NCBI RefSeq assembly: GCF_000820025.1 | Contig: NZ_CDBI01000006.1 | Coordinates: 639 to 64,638, forward strand | Reading direction: 5' to 3' | Origin: Aeromonas popoffii | GTDB lineage: Bacteria; Pseudomonadota; Gammaproteobacteria; Enterobacterales; Aeromonadaceae | DNA: 64,000 bases | Shown here: positions 21,916 to 31,505 of the stretch, one piece after another | How positions within the stretch are numbered: the first letter of the stretch is position 1 | Layout of the letters: each line of letters opens with the position of its first letter | Program-made: the position numbers and the translations under genes | The notes under the pieces: generated by a model | What the model was told of the DNA's origin: nothing | The model's input: the letters and a program-made list of their open reading frames with translations, nothing else | The model's database searches: none

Positions 21916-22680
21916 TCAACCAACAAAATGTCGAATGATTTCAACGAACTGCTGCGGATGGGAAATAAAGGGTGCGTGCGAGGCCTTCTCCAGCACCAGG
22001 CTGTGACTGGCCGGATAGCGTTCGTCCAGCAGCGGTATGGCCGCTTTGGGCACCAGCGAATCCAGCCGGCCATAGACCCGCAACCAGGGCAGGCTCAGCG
22101 TGGTCAGTTCATCGCGCAAGTCGACCTCCGCCAGCAAACCGAGTCCGGCCTCCAGCGCCGCAAGCTGGGGAGCCGGGCGCTCTGCCAACCAGTGGCGCAG
22201 CTGGCGGATATCATCCCGGGCATGTTCGCTGCCCATGGCCTGGATAGCGAGGAATCGTTCTATGGTCTGCTTGAAATCCCCCGCCAGCATCTGATTGAAA
22301 CCGGTCAGCACCTTGGGGGCGATCCCCGGCCAGTCGTCACGGGCCATGAAACAGGGGGAGCTGGCTACCGTGATAAGCGAAAGGCATCGCTCAGGCTGGG
22401 TTAGCGCCAACTGGCTCGCCACCAGACCACCGAGGGACCAACCGAGCAAATGGCACTTCTGCGGCAAGACAGCGGCGACCTGCTCCGCCAACCAGGGCAA
22501 GGAATAATCACTCCCATCAAGCAGCGAACTGTTGCCAAACCCGGGCAAGTCCACCAGATGTATCCGATACTGGGCCGCCAACTGCTGGGCAATCCCCTGC
22601 CAGACTGCGCCATTCATGCCCCATCCGTGCAACAGCACCAGGTCGGGCCCCTGACCAAATCGCTCTACCGATACGCTCAT
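21916..22680 (-). CDS. bioH: pimeloyl-ACP methyl ester esterase BioH
   Basis: BioH removes the methyl group from pimeloyl-ACP methyl ester, the last step in making the pimelate chain of biotin. The 254-residue alpha/beta hydrolase has the oxyanion segment LLHGWGMNGAVW, the nucleophile elbow GWSLGG with Ser82, Asp207 (YGRLDSLVP) and His235 (ASHAPF), the complete triad at E. coli-like positions. It diverges from gntX, giving the familiar bioH/gntX/nfuA cluster. Confidence 0.96.
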   Translation of the reverse strand: MSVSVERFGQGPDLVLLHGWGMNGAVWQGIAQQLAAQYRIHLVDLPGFGNSSLLDGSDYSLPWLAEQVAAVLPQKCHLLGWSLGGLVASQLALTQPERCLSLITVASSPCFMARDDWPGIAPKVLTGFNQMLAGDFKQTIERFLAIQAMGSEHARDDIRQLRHWLAERPAPQLAALEAGLGLLAEVDLRDELTTLSLPWLRVYGRLDSLVPKAAIPLLDERYPASHSLVLEKASHAPFISHPQQFVEIIRHFVG

Positions 22681-22718
22681 CTAGACTCAAGATCCCTGTT
22701 CATTCTCTTGGGGTCAGC

Positions 22719-23447
22719 ATGTTAAAGCGACTGCTCGCCAAAGCAAGTCCGATCCTTGGCAACCATGCCGACTGGCAGGGTCACTGTCTGCTCTGCCAAC
22801 AGCCTTGCGATGAACAGCCGCTGCTCTGCAGCTGGTGCCAACAGGCCCTCCACCAGCCCTATCACAAATGCAGCTTGTGTGCGGCGCCCTTGCCGGAATC
22901 AGACGGGGAAGCCGAACCTGTCTGCGGACACTGCCAGCGCAGGCCACCGCCCTGGCAGCGGTTGCAGGTCATTGGTGACTACCTGCCCCCCTACTCCATG
23001 CTCATTCCCCAGTTGAAGTATTCTGGCCAGATCCTGCTGGCACCGCTGCTCGCCCGTCTGCTGGCAGATCATCTGGAGAGAGACGATCCCCCCGAAGCCA
23101 TCATTCCGGTTCCCCTGCACTGGTGGCGGCAGTGGTGGCGCGGCTTTAATCAGGCAGAAGAGATCGCCATCACCCTCAGCGAGATCACCGGCATCCCTTG
23201 CGACACCCGGCTGCTGCGCAGAACCCGAGCCACTCCGCAGCAGACCCGGCTCAGTGCCGCTCAGCGGCGACGGAATCTGCGCGGAGCCTTCCACATCCAG
23301 CCTCACCACTATCGGCATGTCGCCCTGCTCGACGATGTGGTGACCACGGGGGCGACGGCGGGTCAGCTCACCCGCATGCTTCACGAGAGCGGCATCGAAA
23401 AAGTGGACGTGTGGGCCATGTGCCGTACGCTCAAACACATAAAATGA
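22719..23447 (+). CDS. gntX: ComF-family phosphoribosyltransferase-like protein GntX
   Basis: The 242 residues start with a four-cysteine-type zinc region (CLLCQQPC, CSWCQQ, CSLC, CGHCQ within about 25-75). The phosphoribosyltransferase domain has the PRPP loop VALLDDVVTTGATA at about 200-213. ComF relatives act in DNA uptake in competent bacteria; in E. coli the gene (yhgH/gntX) was linked to gluconate use, without a firm activity. It lies between bioH and nfuA as in E. coli. Confidence 0.9.
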   Translation: MLKRLLAKASPILGNHADWQGHCLLCQQPCDEQPLLCSWCQQALHQPYHKCSLCAAPLPESDGEAEPVCGHCQRRPPPWQRLQVIGDYLPPYSMLIPQLKYSGQILLAPLLARLLADHLERDDPPEAIIPVPLHWWRQWWRGFNQAEEIAITLSEITGIPCDTRLLRRTRATPQQTRLSAAQRRRNLRGAFHIQPHHYRHVALLDDVVTTGATAGQLTRMLHESGIEKVDVWAMCRTLKHIK

Positions 23448-23596
23448 CACTCGATATCTGTCCCGCAAGCGCAGGCACATCAGGCTGCCATAGGGATATT
23501 TGACATATGCGCGGCACCATCTGCATGCTACCCAAGCACTGCCAAGCGAGTTATCATGAATACCCTAGTCGTACACTCAGGTTTATGAGGATAGTG

Positions 23597-24175
23597 ATGA
23601 TCAGCATTTCCGACACCGCCCAGGCCCATTTCCGTAAACTGCTGGAAAAACAGCCTGATGGCACCAATATCCGGGTGTTTGTGGTCAATCCGGGAACCCA
23701 GAATGCCGAGTGCGGCGTATCATATTGCCCACCCGACGCGGTCGATCCGGAAGATCAACACCTGCCCTTCAGCGGCTTCGACTGCCTGGTCGATCCGCTG
23801 AGCACCCCTTTCCTGGTCGATGCCACCATCGACTTTGTTACCGATCAGATGGGCTCCCAGCTCACGCTGAAAGCCCCCAATGCCAAAATGCGCAAGGTGG
23901 ACGACGATGCACCGCTGATCGATCGCATCGAATACGTGCTGATGTCCGAGGTGAATCCCATGCTGGCCGGTCACGGTGGCAAGGTCACGCTGGTTGAGCT
24001 GACCGAAGACAAGCTGGCCATTTTGCAGTTTGGCGGCGGTTGCAACGGCTGCTCCATGGTTGATTACACCCTGAAAGAGGGGATCGAGAAGCAGCTGCTG
24101 GAGAAATTCCCGGGCGAGCTCAACGGCGTCAAAGATGCCACCGAGCACCAGCGCGGCGATCACTCCTACTATTGA
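23597..24175 (+). CDS. nfuA: Fe/S biogenesis protein NfuA
   Basis: NfuA carries a [4Fe-4S] cluster and hands it to client enzymes under stress. The 192 residues include a degenerate A-type N domain (about 1-95) and the Nfu domain with GGGCNGCSM (Cys149 and Cys152). ATG 23597 starts [20 protein letters not shown], matching E. coli; the frame continues upstream for 30 codons without support. A GAGGAT lies before the start. Confidence 0.97.
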   Translation: MISISDTAQAHFRKLLEKQPDGTNIRVFVVNPGTQNAECGVSYCPPDAVDPEDQHLPFSGFDCLVDPLSTPFLVDATIDFVTDQMGSQLTLKAPNAKMRKVDDDAPLIDRIEYVLMSEVNPMLAGHGGKVTLVELTEDKLAILQFGGGCNGCSMVDYTLKEGIEKQLLEKFPGELNGVKDATEHQRGDHSYY

Positions 24176-24228
24176 TCGAATGCCAGTGGCGATCACCCGA
24201 CAAGCTTGATCCCCCCTGACCACACATG

Positions 24229-24259
24229 AAAAGGCCCCGCCAATCTGGCGGGGCCTTTT
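24229..24259. terminator. bidirectional terminator between nfuA and gpsA
   Basis: A perfect 14-bp stem starting AAAAGGCCCCGCCA, with a 3-base loop, separates convergent genes. A and T tracts on both sides suit both directions. Confidence 0.88.
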
Positions 24260-24282
24260 GCTATCCAGCATCAGCGGATGGC

Positions 24283-25287
24283 TTATTCGTCGCGCTTGTC
24301 CCGGCTAAGCAGGGCGATGGCAGCCTCTTTCGGGTTCTTGCCCTGATAGAGCACCTGAAAAATCTGCTCGCAGATGGGCATCTCGACGCCACAACGGGCC
24401 GCCAGCAGATGCACCTCCTTGGTGTTGCGATAGCCTTCCACCACCTGACCTATCTCGGCCATGGCGGTATCCATGCTCTTGCCAGCCCCGAGGGCCAGAC
24501 CGAAGCGACGGTTGCGCGACTGGTTGTCGGTACAGGTGAGCACCAGATCCCCGAGCCCAGCCATCCCCATGAAGGTTTTGGCGTCGGCACCCAGGGCCGC
24601 TCCCAGACGCTGCATCTCCACCAAGCCCCGGGTGATGAGCGCGGTTCTGGCGTTGGCGCCAAATCCCAGCCCGTCGGAGAGACCGGCACCGATGGCGATG
24701 ACGTTCTTGACGGCGCCGCCGAGCTGCATACCGACGAAGTCCGGATTGGTATAGACCCGGAACGAGCGACCGCAGTGCAGCAACAGCGAGAGATCATCGG
24801 CAAAGTCATCGTGAGTCGACGCCACCGAGATGGCGGTCGGCAGGCCGGCGGCCAACTCCTTGGCAAAGGTGGGGCCGGAGATCACCGCCAGCGGGATCGC
24901 CTCACCCAGCACCTCACGTGCCACGTCTTGCAACAGGCGGCCGCTGTCTGGTTCCAGCCCCTTGGTGGCCCAGGCGATACGGGTATCGGGGCGCAGGAAG
25001 GGCTTGACCTGAGCCAGCACTTGGCCGAACACATGGCTCGGCACCACCAGCAGCAGCACGGGAGCTGCTTGCACCGCAGCCTGCAGATCGGCGGTCAGTT
25101 GCAGATCGGCAGGGAAAGGGACATCCGGCAGAAAAGCCTTGTTGCAGCGCTCTTGTTCCAGCTCGGCGACATGGGCTGGGTCGTGACCCCACAGCAGGGT
25201 CGGATGACCGTTGCGCGCCAGAGAAATGGCAAGGGCGGAGCCATAAGACCCCGCCCCCAAGACCGAGATAGCGATCTGGTCAGCCAT
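24283..25287 (-). CDS. gpsA: glycerol-3-phosphate dehydrogenase [NAD(P)+]
   Basis: GpsA reduces dihydroxyacetone phosphate to sn-glycerol 3-phosphate for phospholipid synthesis. From ATG 25285-25287 the product has 334 residues. The Rossmann motif [20 protein letters not shown] is at the N terminus and [20 protein letters not shown], with the catalytic lysine, is near residue 190. The frame is open far upstream but that part overlaps secB. The start lies 2 bp after the secB stop, so the pair is an operon, as in E. coli. Confidence 0.97.
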   Translation of the reverse strand: MADQIAISVLGAGSYGSALAISLARNGHPTLLWGHDPAHVAELEQERCNKAFLPDVPFPADLQLTADLQAAVQAAPVLLLVVPSHVFGQVLAQVKPFLRPDTRIAWATKGLEPDSGRLLQDVAREVLGEAIPLAVISGPTFAKELAAGLPTAISVASTHDDFADDLSLLLHCGRSFRVYTNPDFVGMQLGGAVKNVIAIGAGLSDGLGFGANARTALITRGLVEMQRLGAALGADAKTFMGMAGLGDLVLTCTDNQSRNRRFGLALGAGKSMDTAMAEIGQVVEGYRNTKEVHLLAARCGVEMPICEQIFQVLYQGKNPKEAAIALLSRDKRDE

Positions 25288-25289
25288 TA

Positions 25290-25760
25290 TCAGGCTTCCG
25301 CAGTCGCCTGCTGGGCCTGTGCTTGCGCCATGTGCTGGGCAAACAGGGCATCGAAGTTGACCGGTGCCAGGTTCAGCTGCGGGAAGGAACCCTTGCTCAC
25401 CATGTTGGCCACGGCTTCGCGGGCGTACGGGAACAGGATGTTCGGGCAGAAGGCCGCCAGGCAGTGGGCCAGTTGCGGCTCCGGCAGGTTGCCTATGGTG
25501 AAGATACCTGCCTGCTGTACTTCGCACAGGAAGGCAGTTTCGGTTTCCAGCTTGCAGGTCACGGTCAGGGTCAGCACAACCTCATACACGCCATCCGCCA
25601 GGATATTGGTCTTGGTGTCCATGTCCAGCTTGACGTCCGGCTGCCACTCTTTCTGGAAGATGTGCGGGGTATTAGGGGCTTCGAAAGAGACATCCTTGGT
25701 GTAAACACGCTGGATGTGGAATTCCGGTTGTACTTCCTGGTTGTTGATTTCGTCAGCCAT
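25290..25760 (-). CDS. secB: protein-export chaperone SecB
   Basis: SecB keeps precursors unfolded and delivers them to SecA. The 156 residues include [20 protein letters not shown] and the conserved [20 protein letters not shown], the peptide-groove region. It lies directly upstream of gpsA. In E. coli grxC separates yibN and secB; here no grxC is present and only 46 bp lie between them. Confidence 0.97.
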
Positions 25761-25806
25761 TTCGTTTGATTCCTTTTAAGAAAATATGTGGGCGCAGGCC
25801 CTTCAA

Positions 25807-26238
25807 TCAGCGTTTTTTGGTCACCGGCAGATTATCTGCACGCCACTGGGCCATGCCACCGCTGAGCACATACACCTGCTTGAAACCGGCCTTGCTCAGT
25901 TGGCGACCTGCGCCACCAGCGGTCATCCCCGACTCGCACACCACTATGATGGGGGCATCTTGATGCTTTTCAACTGGACCCAGGTTATTGCTCTGGATCT
26001 GGCTGAGCGGCAAGTGCTTGGCACCGGCCAGATGGCCCTTGGTAAACTCTTCCTGACTGCGAATGTCCACCACAATGGCATTTTCGCGGTTGATCAGCAG
26101 GGTAGCCGTGTGGTTGCTCACCGTTTTAACCGGAGAAAAACGAGCACGCACCGTGGTGTAAACCAGGGTGCCTGCCAGGCCGAACCAAGCTGCGGTCAGC
26201 AGCGGGTTACGGGCCGCAAAATCCAAATACTCTTGCAT
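25807..26238 (-). CDS. yibN: membrane-anchored rhodanese-like protein YibN
   Basis: The 143 residues have one N-terminal membrane segment (about 12-30) and a rhodanese domain (about 40-140) with IVVDIRSQEEFTKGHLAGAK and Cys101 in IVVCESGMTAGG. The length equals E. coli YibN. It lies upstream of secB-gpsA. The cysteine suggests a sulfur-transfer capacity, but the function is not established. Confidence 0.9.
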   Translation of the reverse strand: MQEYLDFAARNPLLTAAWFGLAGTLVYTTVRARFSPVKTVSNHTATLLINRENAIVVDIRSQEEFTKGHLAGAKHLPLSQIQSNNLGPVEKHQDAPIIVVCESGMTAGGAGRQLSKAGFKQVYVLSGGMAQWRADNLPVTKKR

Positions 26239-26562
26239 CTTCTACTATCCAGGGACCAAGACAAGGACCCGAGTATACATGGGGACCCCACCAAGATCAG
26301 CCATCTTGGCGGCAAAGCGGGAGCGGGCTCCCATCGGGCAGGTGCGCGATAAAGGATCGGAATAAAAAATGGCGTCCGACGCTTTGGGGCGAGGATTCGT
26401 CGAGCAGGGAGACAAGCCGGCGACAAAGGGGAAACAGGCTGGCAACAGCCCTGAGCGACGGTGGCCGAGGCTTGGCTATCAGGTGACTATTTCGGCAGAT
26501 GTAGTAATATTACGCTAGTTTCACTTCCCGCAATTCATTCCTATCCGAGAGGACATAGCCTT
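26239..26562. other. divergent yibN/gpmI promoter region
   Basis: This is a 324-base non-coding region. On the plus strand GTGACT (26483-26488) and TAATAT (26505-26510) with a 16-base spacer form a plausible gpmI promoter. The open frame running through it upstream of gpmI has no other support. Confidence 0.4.
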
Positions 26563-28092
26563 ATGTCAACAGCTAAGAAACCTTTGGTTCTCGTCATCAT
26601 GGACGGTTGGGGCTACAGCACCAAGCAAGAGCACAACGCCGTCGCTGCCGCCAAGACTCCCAACCTCGACCGTCTCGCCCGTGACTACACCAGCACCCTG
26701 ATCTCCGGCTCCGGCCTGGACGTGGGTCTGCCGGATGGCCAGATGGGTAACTCCGAAGTGGGCCACGTCAACATAGGTGCCGGTCGTATCGTCTATCAAG
26801 AGCTGACCCGCATCTCCAAAGAGATCAAAGACGGCGACTTCTTCCAGAACGTCGAACTGGCCAAGGCTGTTGATGCTGCCGTGACCAAGGGCAAGGCCGT
26901 TCACATCATGGGTCTGATGTCCCCGGGTGGCGTACACAGCCACGAAGAGCACATCATGGGCATGATCGAGATGGCCGCCAAACGTGGCGCCGAGCAGATC
27001 TACTTCCACGCCTTCCTGGATGGCCGCGACGTACCGCCGCGCTCTGCCCAGTCTTCCATCGAACAGTTCGATGCCCTGTTTGCCCGTCTGGGCAAGGGTC
27101 GTTTCGCCTCTATGATCGGCCGCTACTTCGCCATGGACCGTGACAACCGCTGGGATCGCGTGCAACAAGCCTATGACCTGATGACTCAAGGCAGGGGCGA
27201 GTTCACCGCCGACAGCGCCAGCGAAGCCCTGGCCGCCGCCTATGCCCGCGACGAGAACGACGAGTTCGTCAAGGCCACCCGCATCGGTGCCGCCGCCCCC
27301 ATGCAGGATGGCGATGCGCTGATCTTCATGAACTTCCGTGCCGACCGCGCCCGTGAGATCACCCGCGCCTTCGTCGACAGCGACTTCACCGGCTTCGCCC
27401 GTGCCGCCACCCCGGCGCTGAACTTCGTGATGCTGACCGAATACGCGGCCGACATCAAAACCGCCTGTGCCTATCCGCCGACCGCCCTGGTGAACACCCT
27501 GGGTGAGTGGCTGGCCAAGCAAGGCAAGACCCAGCTGCGCATCTCCGAAACCGAGAAGTACGCTCACGTGACCTTCTTCTTCAACGGTGGCGAAGAGTCC
27601 TGCTTCACCGGTGAAGATCGCGAGATCGTTGCCAGCCCGAAAGTGGCCACCTATGACCTGCAGCCGGAAATGAGCTCCGAAGAGCTGACCGACAAGCTGG
27701 TGGCCGCCATCAAGAGCGGCAAGTACGACACCATCATCTGCAACTACCCGAACGGCGACATGGTCGGCCACACAGGTGTGTTCGATGCGGCCGTGAAGGC
27801 CTGTGAAGCGGTTGATCACTGCATTGGTCGGGTCACCGAGGCCCTGGCCGAAGTAGGTGGCGAATGCCTGATCACCGCCGACCACGGCAACGCCGAGAAG
27901 ATGCTGGACGAAGAGACAGGTCAGGCGCACACCGCCCACACCAATCTGCCGGTTCCCCTCATCTATTTCGGTCGCAAGTCCGAGGTGGTTGAAGGTGGCA
28001 AATTGTCCGATCTGGCTCCGACTATGCTGACCCTTATGGGTCTGCCTGTCCCGCCGGAAATGACTGGCAAGCCCCTGATGATTCTGAAATAA
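26563..28092 (+). CDS. gpmI: 2,3-bisphosphoglycerate-independent phosphoglycerate mutase
   Basis: This enzyme interconverts 3- and 2-phosphoglycerate in glycolysis, using manganese and a phosphoserine intermediate. The 509 residues start [20 protein letters not shown] and have the catalytic Ser64 in [15 protein letters not shown] and the metal ligands in [11 protein letters not shown] near the C terminus. ATG 26563 has GAGAGGAC upstream and replaces a longer open frame. envC follows after 9 bp, as in E. coli. Confidence 0.97.
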   Translation: MSTAKKPLVLVIMDGWGYSTKQEHNAVAAAKTPNLDRLARDYTSTLISGSGLDVGLPDGQMGNSEVGHVNIGAGRIVYQELTRISKEIKDGDFFQNVELAKAVDAAVTKGKAVHIMGLMSPGGVHSHEEHIMGMIEMAAKRGAEQIYFHAFLDGRDVPPRSAQSSIEQFDALFARLGKGRFASMIGRYFAMDRDNRWDRVQQAYDLMTQGRGEFTADSASEALAAAYARDENDEFVKATRIGAAAPMQDGDALIFMNFRADRAREITRAFVDSDFTGFARAATPALNFVMLTEYAADIKTACAYPPTALVNTLGEWLAKQGKTQLRISETEKYAHVTFFFNGGEESCFTGEDREIVASPKVATYDLQPEMSSEELTDKLVAAIKSGKYDTIICNYPNGDMVGHTGVFDAAVKACEAVDHCIGRVTEALAEVGGECLITADHGNAEKMLDEETGQAHTAHTNLPVPLIYFGRKSEVVEGGKLSDLAPTMLTLMGLPVPPEMTGKPLMILK

Positions 28093-28101
28093 TCCTTCCC
28101 C

Positions 28102-29502
28102 ATGCGGGGATGCGAAGTTATTTCAAACAAAACCAGTCGCGTCGGCCAGTTGGCCGGCGCGCTGTTTTTTTGCCTGTGGTTTATCGCGGGCAACGCCTGG
28201 GCTGCCAATCAGCAGCTCGGCACCATGCAGTCCCAGATCAAAGAGCAACAGAAGAGCATCAAGCTCAGCAAGCAGGAGCTGGCCAAACTCAACACCCAGC
28301 TCAAGGCCGATGAGCAGGCCATCTCGGCGGCCGCCGCCAAACTCAACCAGACCAAGCAGCAGTTGAAACAGAACCAGCAGAAGCTGGCGACCCTGCAAAA
28401 AGACAAGCAGGCACTGGAACTACAAGCAAAATATCAGAAGCAGTTGCTGGCCAAGCAGGCGGAAAGCGCCTTCCAGGCGGGCAACCATGATTACCTCAAA
28501 CTGCTACTCAATCAGCAGGATCCGGCCAAACTGAGCCGCTCTCTCGATTACTACGACTATCTCAACAAGGCCCGTATCGAGGCCATCGACGCCCTGCGCG
28601 TGACCCACACCAAGCTGGCCAAAAACCAGCAGGCCACCAAAGAGACCGAGAGCAAGCTGCAAGCCCTGCTAAGCGAACAGCAGGAGCACCATCAGGCCCT
28701 GCTTGCCAGTCAACAGAGCCGCGCCAAAGTACGCAACCAGCTGCAGCAATCGGTACAAAACGACGAACAAAAGCTGACCAAGCTGGTCAAGGCAGAGAAA
28801 GCCCTGAAGGCCCGGTTGGAAGAGCTGCGTCGCCAGCGGGAAGAGCAGGAGCGCCGTGAACGGGCCGAGCGGGAGCGGCTGGCCAAGCTGAAGGCCGAGC
28901 AGGAGCGCCAGCGCCGTCTGGAGGCACAGCGCCTGGCCGCCGAGCAGAAGCGGATTGCCGAACAACAGCGGATCGCGGCGCAGCAGCAGAAAGTCGGCGA
29001 GCAGCAACGGCTCGCAGCCCAACAGCAGAAAGTCACCGAACAACAGAACAGGGTCGCGGAGCAGCAAGCCGCCGCGCGGAGCAGCAAGCCAAGCAGTGGC
29101 GGCTACGGCGGTCTCAGCACCAACGGCAGCCTGCGCTGGCCGGTGCAGGGGCCGATCCTCATCTCCTACGGCTCACCCCGCACCGCAGAGCTCAAGTGGA
29201 AAGGCACCCTGATCGGGGCCAGCGAAGGGACCCAGGTCAAGGCGGTCGCACCGGGCCAGGTGGTTTACGCCGACTGGCTGGATGGCTTCGGCATGCTGCT
29301 GGTGATCGACCACGGCCGTGGCTACATGAGCCTCTACGGTCACAATCAGTCGCTGCTGCGTCAGGTGGGTCAGAGCGTGGAACAGGGCGAACCCGTGGCA
29401 CTGGTCGGCGACAGTGGCGGCCAGGACAGATCCGGCCTCTATTTCGAGATCCGCTATCAGGGTGAAGCCATCAACCCGACCAAGTGGCTAGCCAAACGCT
29501 GA
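28102..29502 (+). CDS. envC: murein hydrolase activator EnvC
   Basis: EnvC is periplasmic and activates the amidases AmiA and AmiB at the division septum. The 466 residues have a signal peptide (about 12-36, cut after NAWA), a very long coiled coil (about 38-330, rich in Q, K, E, A) and a C-terminal LytM/M23-like domain (about 350-466). That domain has GASEGTQVKAVAPGQVVYAD and YGHN but lacks the full zinc ligand set, as expected for an activator. It is longer than the E. coli protein because of an extended RLAAQQQK-type repeat region around 280-320. Confidence 0.95.
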   Translation: MRGCEVISNKTSRVGQLAGALFFCLWFIAGNAWAANQQLGTMQSQIKEQQKSIKLSKQELAKLNTQLKADEQAISAAAAKLNQTKQQLKQNQQKLATLQKDKQALELQAKYQKQLLAKQAESAFQAGNHDYLKLLLNQQDPAKLSRSLDYYDYLNKARIEAIDALRVTHTKLAKNQQATKETESKLQALLSEQQEHHQALLASQQSRAKVRNQLQQSVQNDEQKLTKLVKAEKALKARLEELRRQREEQERRERAERERLAKLKAEQERQRRLEAQRLAAEQKRIAEQQRIAAQQQKVGEQQRLAAQQQKVTEQQNRVAEQQAAARSSKPSSGGYGGLSTNGSLRWPVQGPILISYGSPRTAELKWKGTLIGASEGTQVKAVAPGQVVYADWLDGFGMLLVIDHGRGYMSLYGHNQSLLRQVGQSVEQGEPVALVGDSGGQDRSGLYFEIRYQGEAINPTKWLAKR

Positions 29503-29523
29503 CCCCGTACACTCGATGACCAC

Positions 29524-29548
29524 AAGCCTGCATGACGCAGGCTTTTTT
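29524..29548 (+). terminator. terminator after envC
   Basis: The stem AAGCCTGC/GCAGGCTT is followed by six T. Confidence 0.85.
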
Positions 29549-29616
29549 GATCGTCGCCGACGGCCCTGTCAGCGGCATCGAATGACGGAAATTTACCCCG
29601 TTTTCGCCTGCTGGGA

Positions 29617-30267
29617 TCAGGGGAAGACGATGAGGCCGAGTTGTTCGAGCAACCCCTGCTGCTGCTCTTCATTGATCTGCACCCCGTCCAGATTGACCCG
29701 ACGCAGATCCAGCCCGGGCAGGTCGCACTGGCGCAAATCGCAGCCCTGCAGGTTGAAACTGGTCCACTCTATCTGGCCAAACGCTGAGCCGCTCAGGTCG
29801 GAGCCGGCCAGCGAAGCACCCAGCAGGCTGGCTCCCTGCCAGCGATTGCCGGTCAGCTCGCAGCGCTCCAGCACACAGCCATCGAAGTTGGCGTAGCTGA
29901 AGTTATTGCCCGTAAGATGCGCTTCGCAGAAGTAGCTCTTGATGGTGATCTGGTTGGCGAAGCAGGCTCGGGCAAAGTTGATGCCCATGGCCTGGCAGTC
30001 ACGCATCTCCAGCCCCAGACACTGGCTGCGGCCAAGATCCGCCAGGGTCAAATCACAGCGAAGGAAACTGGCCTCCCGCAGATCGCAGCCCTGCAGCTGG
30101 CAGCCCAGCTCGCGCTCCCGCTCGTAGAAGCTGCAGTCGACGAAGCGGCTCTCGCTCAAATCCAACCAGGAGAAGTTGCAGTCGATAAAGCGGCACTCCG
30201 TGAAACACTCTCCCGCCACATCCTGCTGCTCGAAACGCATCCCCTCGAAGCACTTGCCCTTGATCAT
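29617..30267 (-). CDS. qnr: Qnr-family pentapeptide repeat protein
   Basis: Qnr proteins are right-handed beta-helix dimers that mimic DNA and protect gyrase from quinolones. The 216 residues are pentapeptide repeats (A/C-D/N-L/F type) throughout, with the Qnr hallmark FYERERELGC loop region, the GI-type hinge SQCLGLEMRDCQAMGINF and the NRWQGASLLGASLAGSDLSG stretch. The short C-terminal helix LEQLGLIVFP is present. Length and pattern fit the chromosomal Aeromonas Qnr. It diverges from gntR; a GntR operator lies 57-72 bp upstream of its start. A CAGGAGA ribosome site is present. Confidence 0.93.
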   Translation of the reverse strand: MIKGKCFEGMRFEQQDVAGECFTECRFIDCNFSWLDLSESRFVDCSFYERERELGCQLQGCDLREASFLRCDLTLADLGRSQCLGLEMRDCQAMGINFARACFANQITIKSYFCEAHLTGNNFSYANFDGCVLERCELTGNRWQGASLLGASLAGSDLSGSAFGQIEWTSFNLQGCDLRQCDLPGLDLRRVNLDGVQINEEQQQGLLEQLGLIVFP

Positions 30268-30323
30268 GCGAATAGTCTCCTGCCGATGGCGTCATATGCT
30301 GACTTTGTTAAACAAAAACGGTA

Positions 30324-30339
30324 ATGTTACCTGTAACAT
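30324..30339. promoter_or_regulatory. GntR operator in the qnr/gntR intergenic region
   Basis: ATGTTAC-CT-GTAACAT is a perfect dyad 18 bp before the gntR ATG. It matches the operators near gntK/gntU at 34519-34545 and suggests gntR autorepression. Confidence 0.75.
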
Positions 30340-30356
30340 TTTTGCCGGATCCCGAG

Positions 30357-31364
30357 ATGAACGATACCCGAAAGCGCCGCCCTACCCTGCAGGACATAGC
30401 CAACCTGACCGGGGTCACCAAGATGACCGTCAGCCGCTACCTGCGCGATCCACAGGCCGTGGCCGAGGGCACCCGTGAGCGGATCGCCGCCGCGGTGGAG
30501 GAACAGGGCTACATCCCCAACCGGGCACCGGACATTCTTTCCAACGCCACCAGCAGGGCGATCGGCATCCTGATCCCCTCGCTCTCCAACCAGGTCTTTT
30601 CCGCCGTGGTGCACGGCATTGAGTCAGTGACCCGGCCTGCCGGCTACCAGACCCTGCTCGCTCACTACGGCTACAGCCCGGAACGGGAAGAGGAGCAGGT
30701 CGCATCCCTGCTCTCCTACCACGTGGATGGCCTTATCCTCTCCGACAGCCAGCACACCGAGCGCACCCGCAAGATGATCGCCACCGCCGGCATTCCGGTA
30801 GTGGAAACCATGGATCTGCCGCAAGCCCCCATCGACATGGTGGTCGGCATGGATCATCGGGCCGCCGCCCGGGCCATGGTAACAGAGATGCTGCGCCGGG
30901 GCCGACGCAAGGTGGTCTATCTCGGCGCGCGGCTCGACGTGCGCACCCAGCTGCGGATGGAGGGTTACTATCAGGCGATGACCGACGTCGGCCTCACCGG
31001 CCAGCATCTGCTAACCGAGCAATCTTCCAGCTTCACCCTGGGTGGCCAGCTGCTGGATCAGGCGCTGGTGCGCTATCCCGACCTCGACGGTCTCTTCTGT
31101 ACCAATGACGACCTGGCGGTGGGCGCCCTGCTGCAATGTCAGGCCAAGTGGATCCCTGTGCCCCAGCAGATCGCCATTGCCGGGTGCAATGCCCTCGACA
31201 TTGGCCACGCCATGACCCCCAAGCTGGCCAGTATCGCCACCCCGCGGGAAGCGATCGGCCGCGAAGCGGCGACCATGCTGCTGGCTCGCCTCAGCGGCCA
31301 GCCCCTGCCCGACACCCGCAAGGATATAGGTTTCTCCCTCTATGAGGGGGAAAGCCTGAGTTAA
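30357..31364 (+). CDS. gntR: gluconate operon repressor GntR (LacI family)
   Basis: GntR represses gluconate uptake and Entner-Doudoroff genes and is released by gluconate. The 335 residues start MNDTRKRRPTLQDIANLTGV and have the LacI-type helix-turn-helix (VTKMTVSRYLRDPQAV, about 18-33) and hinge (YIPNRAPDILSNATSRAIGI), close to E. coli GntR. The sugar-binding domain follows with FCTNDDLAVGALLQCQ. ATG 30357 is chosen; the frame is open 11 codons upstream through the operator. Confidence 0.96.
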   Translation: MNDTRKRRPTLQDIANLTGVTKMTVSRYLRDPQAVAEGTRERIAAAVEEQGYIPNRAPDILSNATSRAIGILIPSLSNQVFSAVVHGIESVTRPAGYQTLLAHYGYSPEREEEQVASLLSYHVDGLILSDSQHTERTRKMIATAGIPVVETMDLPQAPIDMVVGMDHRAAARAMVTEMLRRGRRKVVYLGARLDVRTQLRMEGYYQAMTDVGLTGQHLLTEQSSSFTLGGQLLDQALVRYPDLDGLFCTNDDLAVGALLQCQAKWIPVPQQIAIAGCNALDIGHAMTPKLASIATPREAIGREAATMLLARLSGQPLPDTRKDIGFSLYEGESLS

Positions 31365-31457
31365 CCTCTTCCCGAGCGGCGGCAAGCGGCATCATCCGAC
31401 CCGGACACACTGCTGGCCGCCCGCAGGCGCCTTTTTCCCATTTATCCCGATAACAGA

Positions 31458-31490
31458 ACAGGCCACCCGAGGGTGGCCTGTCTGGTTTTT
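31458..31490 (+). terminator. terminator between gntR and eda
   Basis: An 11-bp stem ACAGGCCACCC/GGGTGGCCTGT is followed by a T run on the plus strand. It lies between convergent genes and may also stop the gntK-edd-eda transcript. Confidence 0.8.
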
Positions 31491-31505
31491 CTGCACAACT
31501 GATGC

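Noticed and set aside
26566..27939. 457-codon open frame on the minus strand
   Set aside because: It lies wholly opposite gpmI, a clear enzyme gene. It is a GC-driven shadow with a low-complexity product and no ribosome site.
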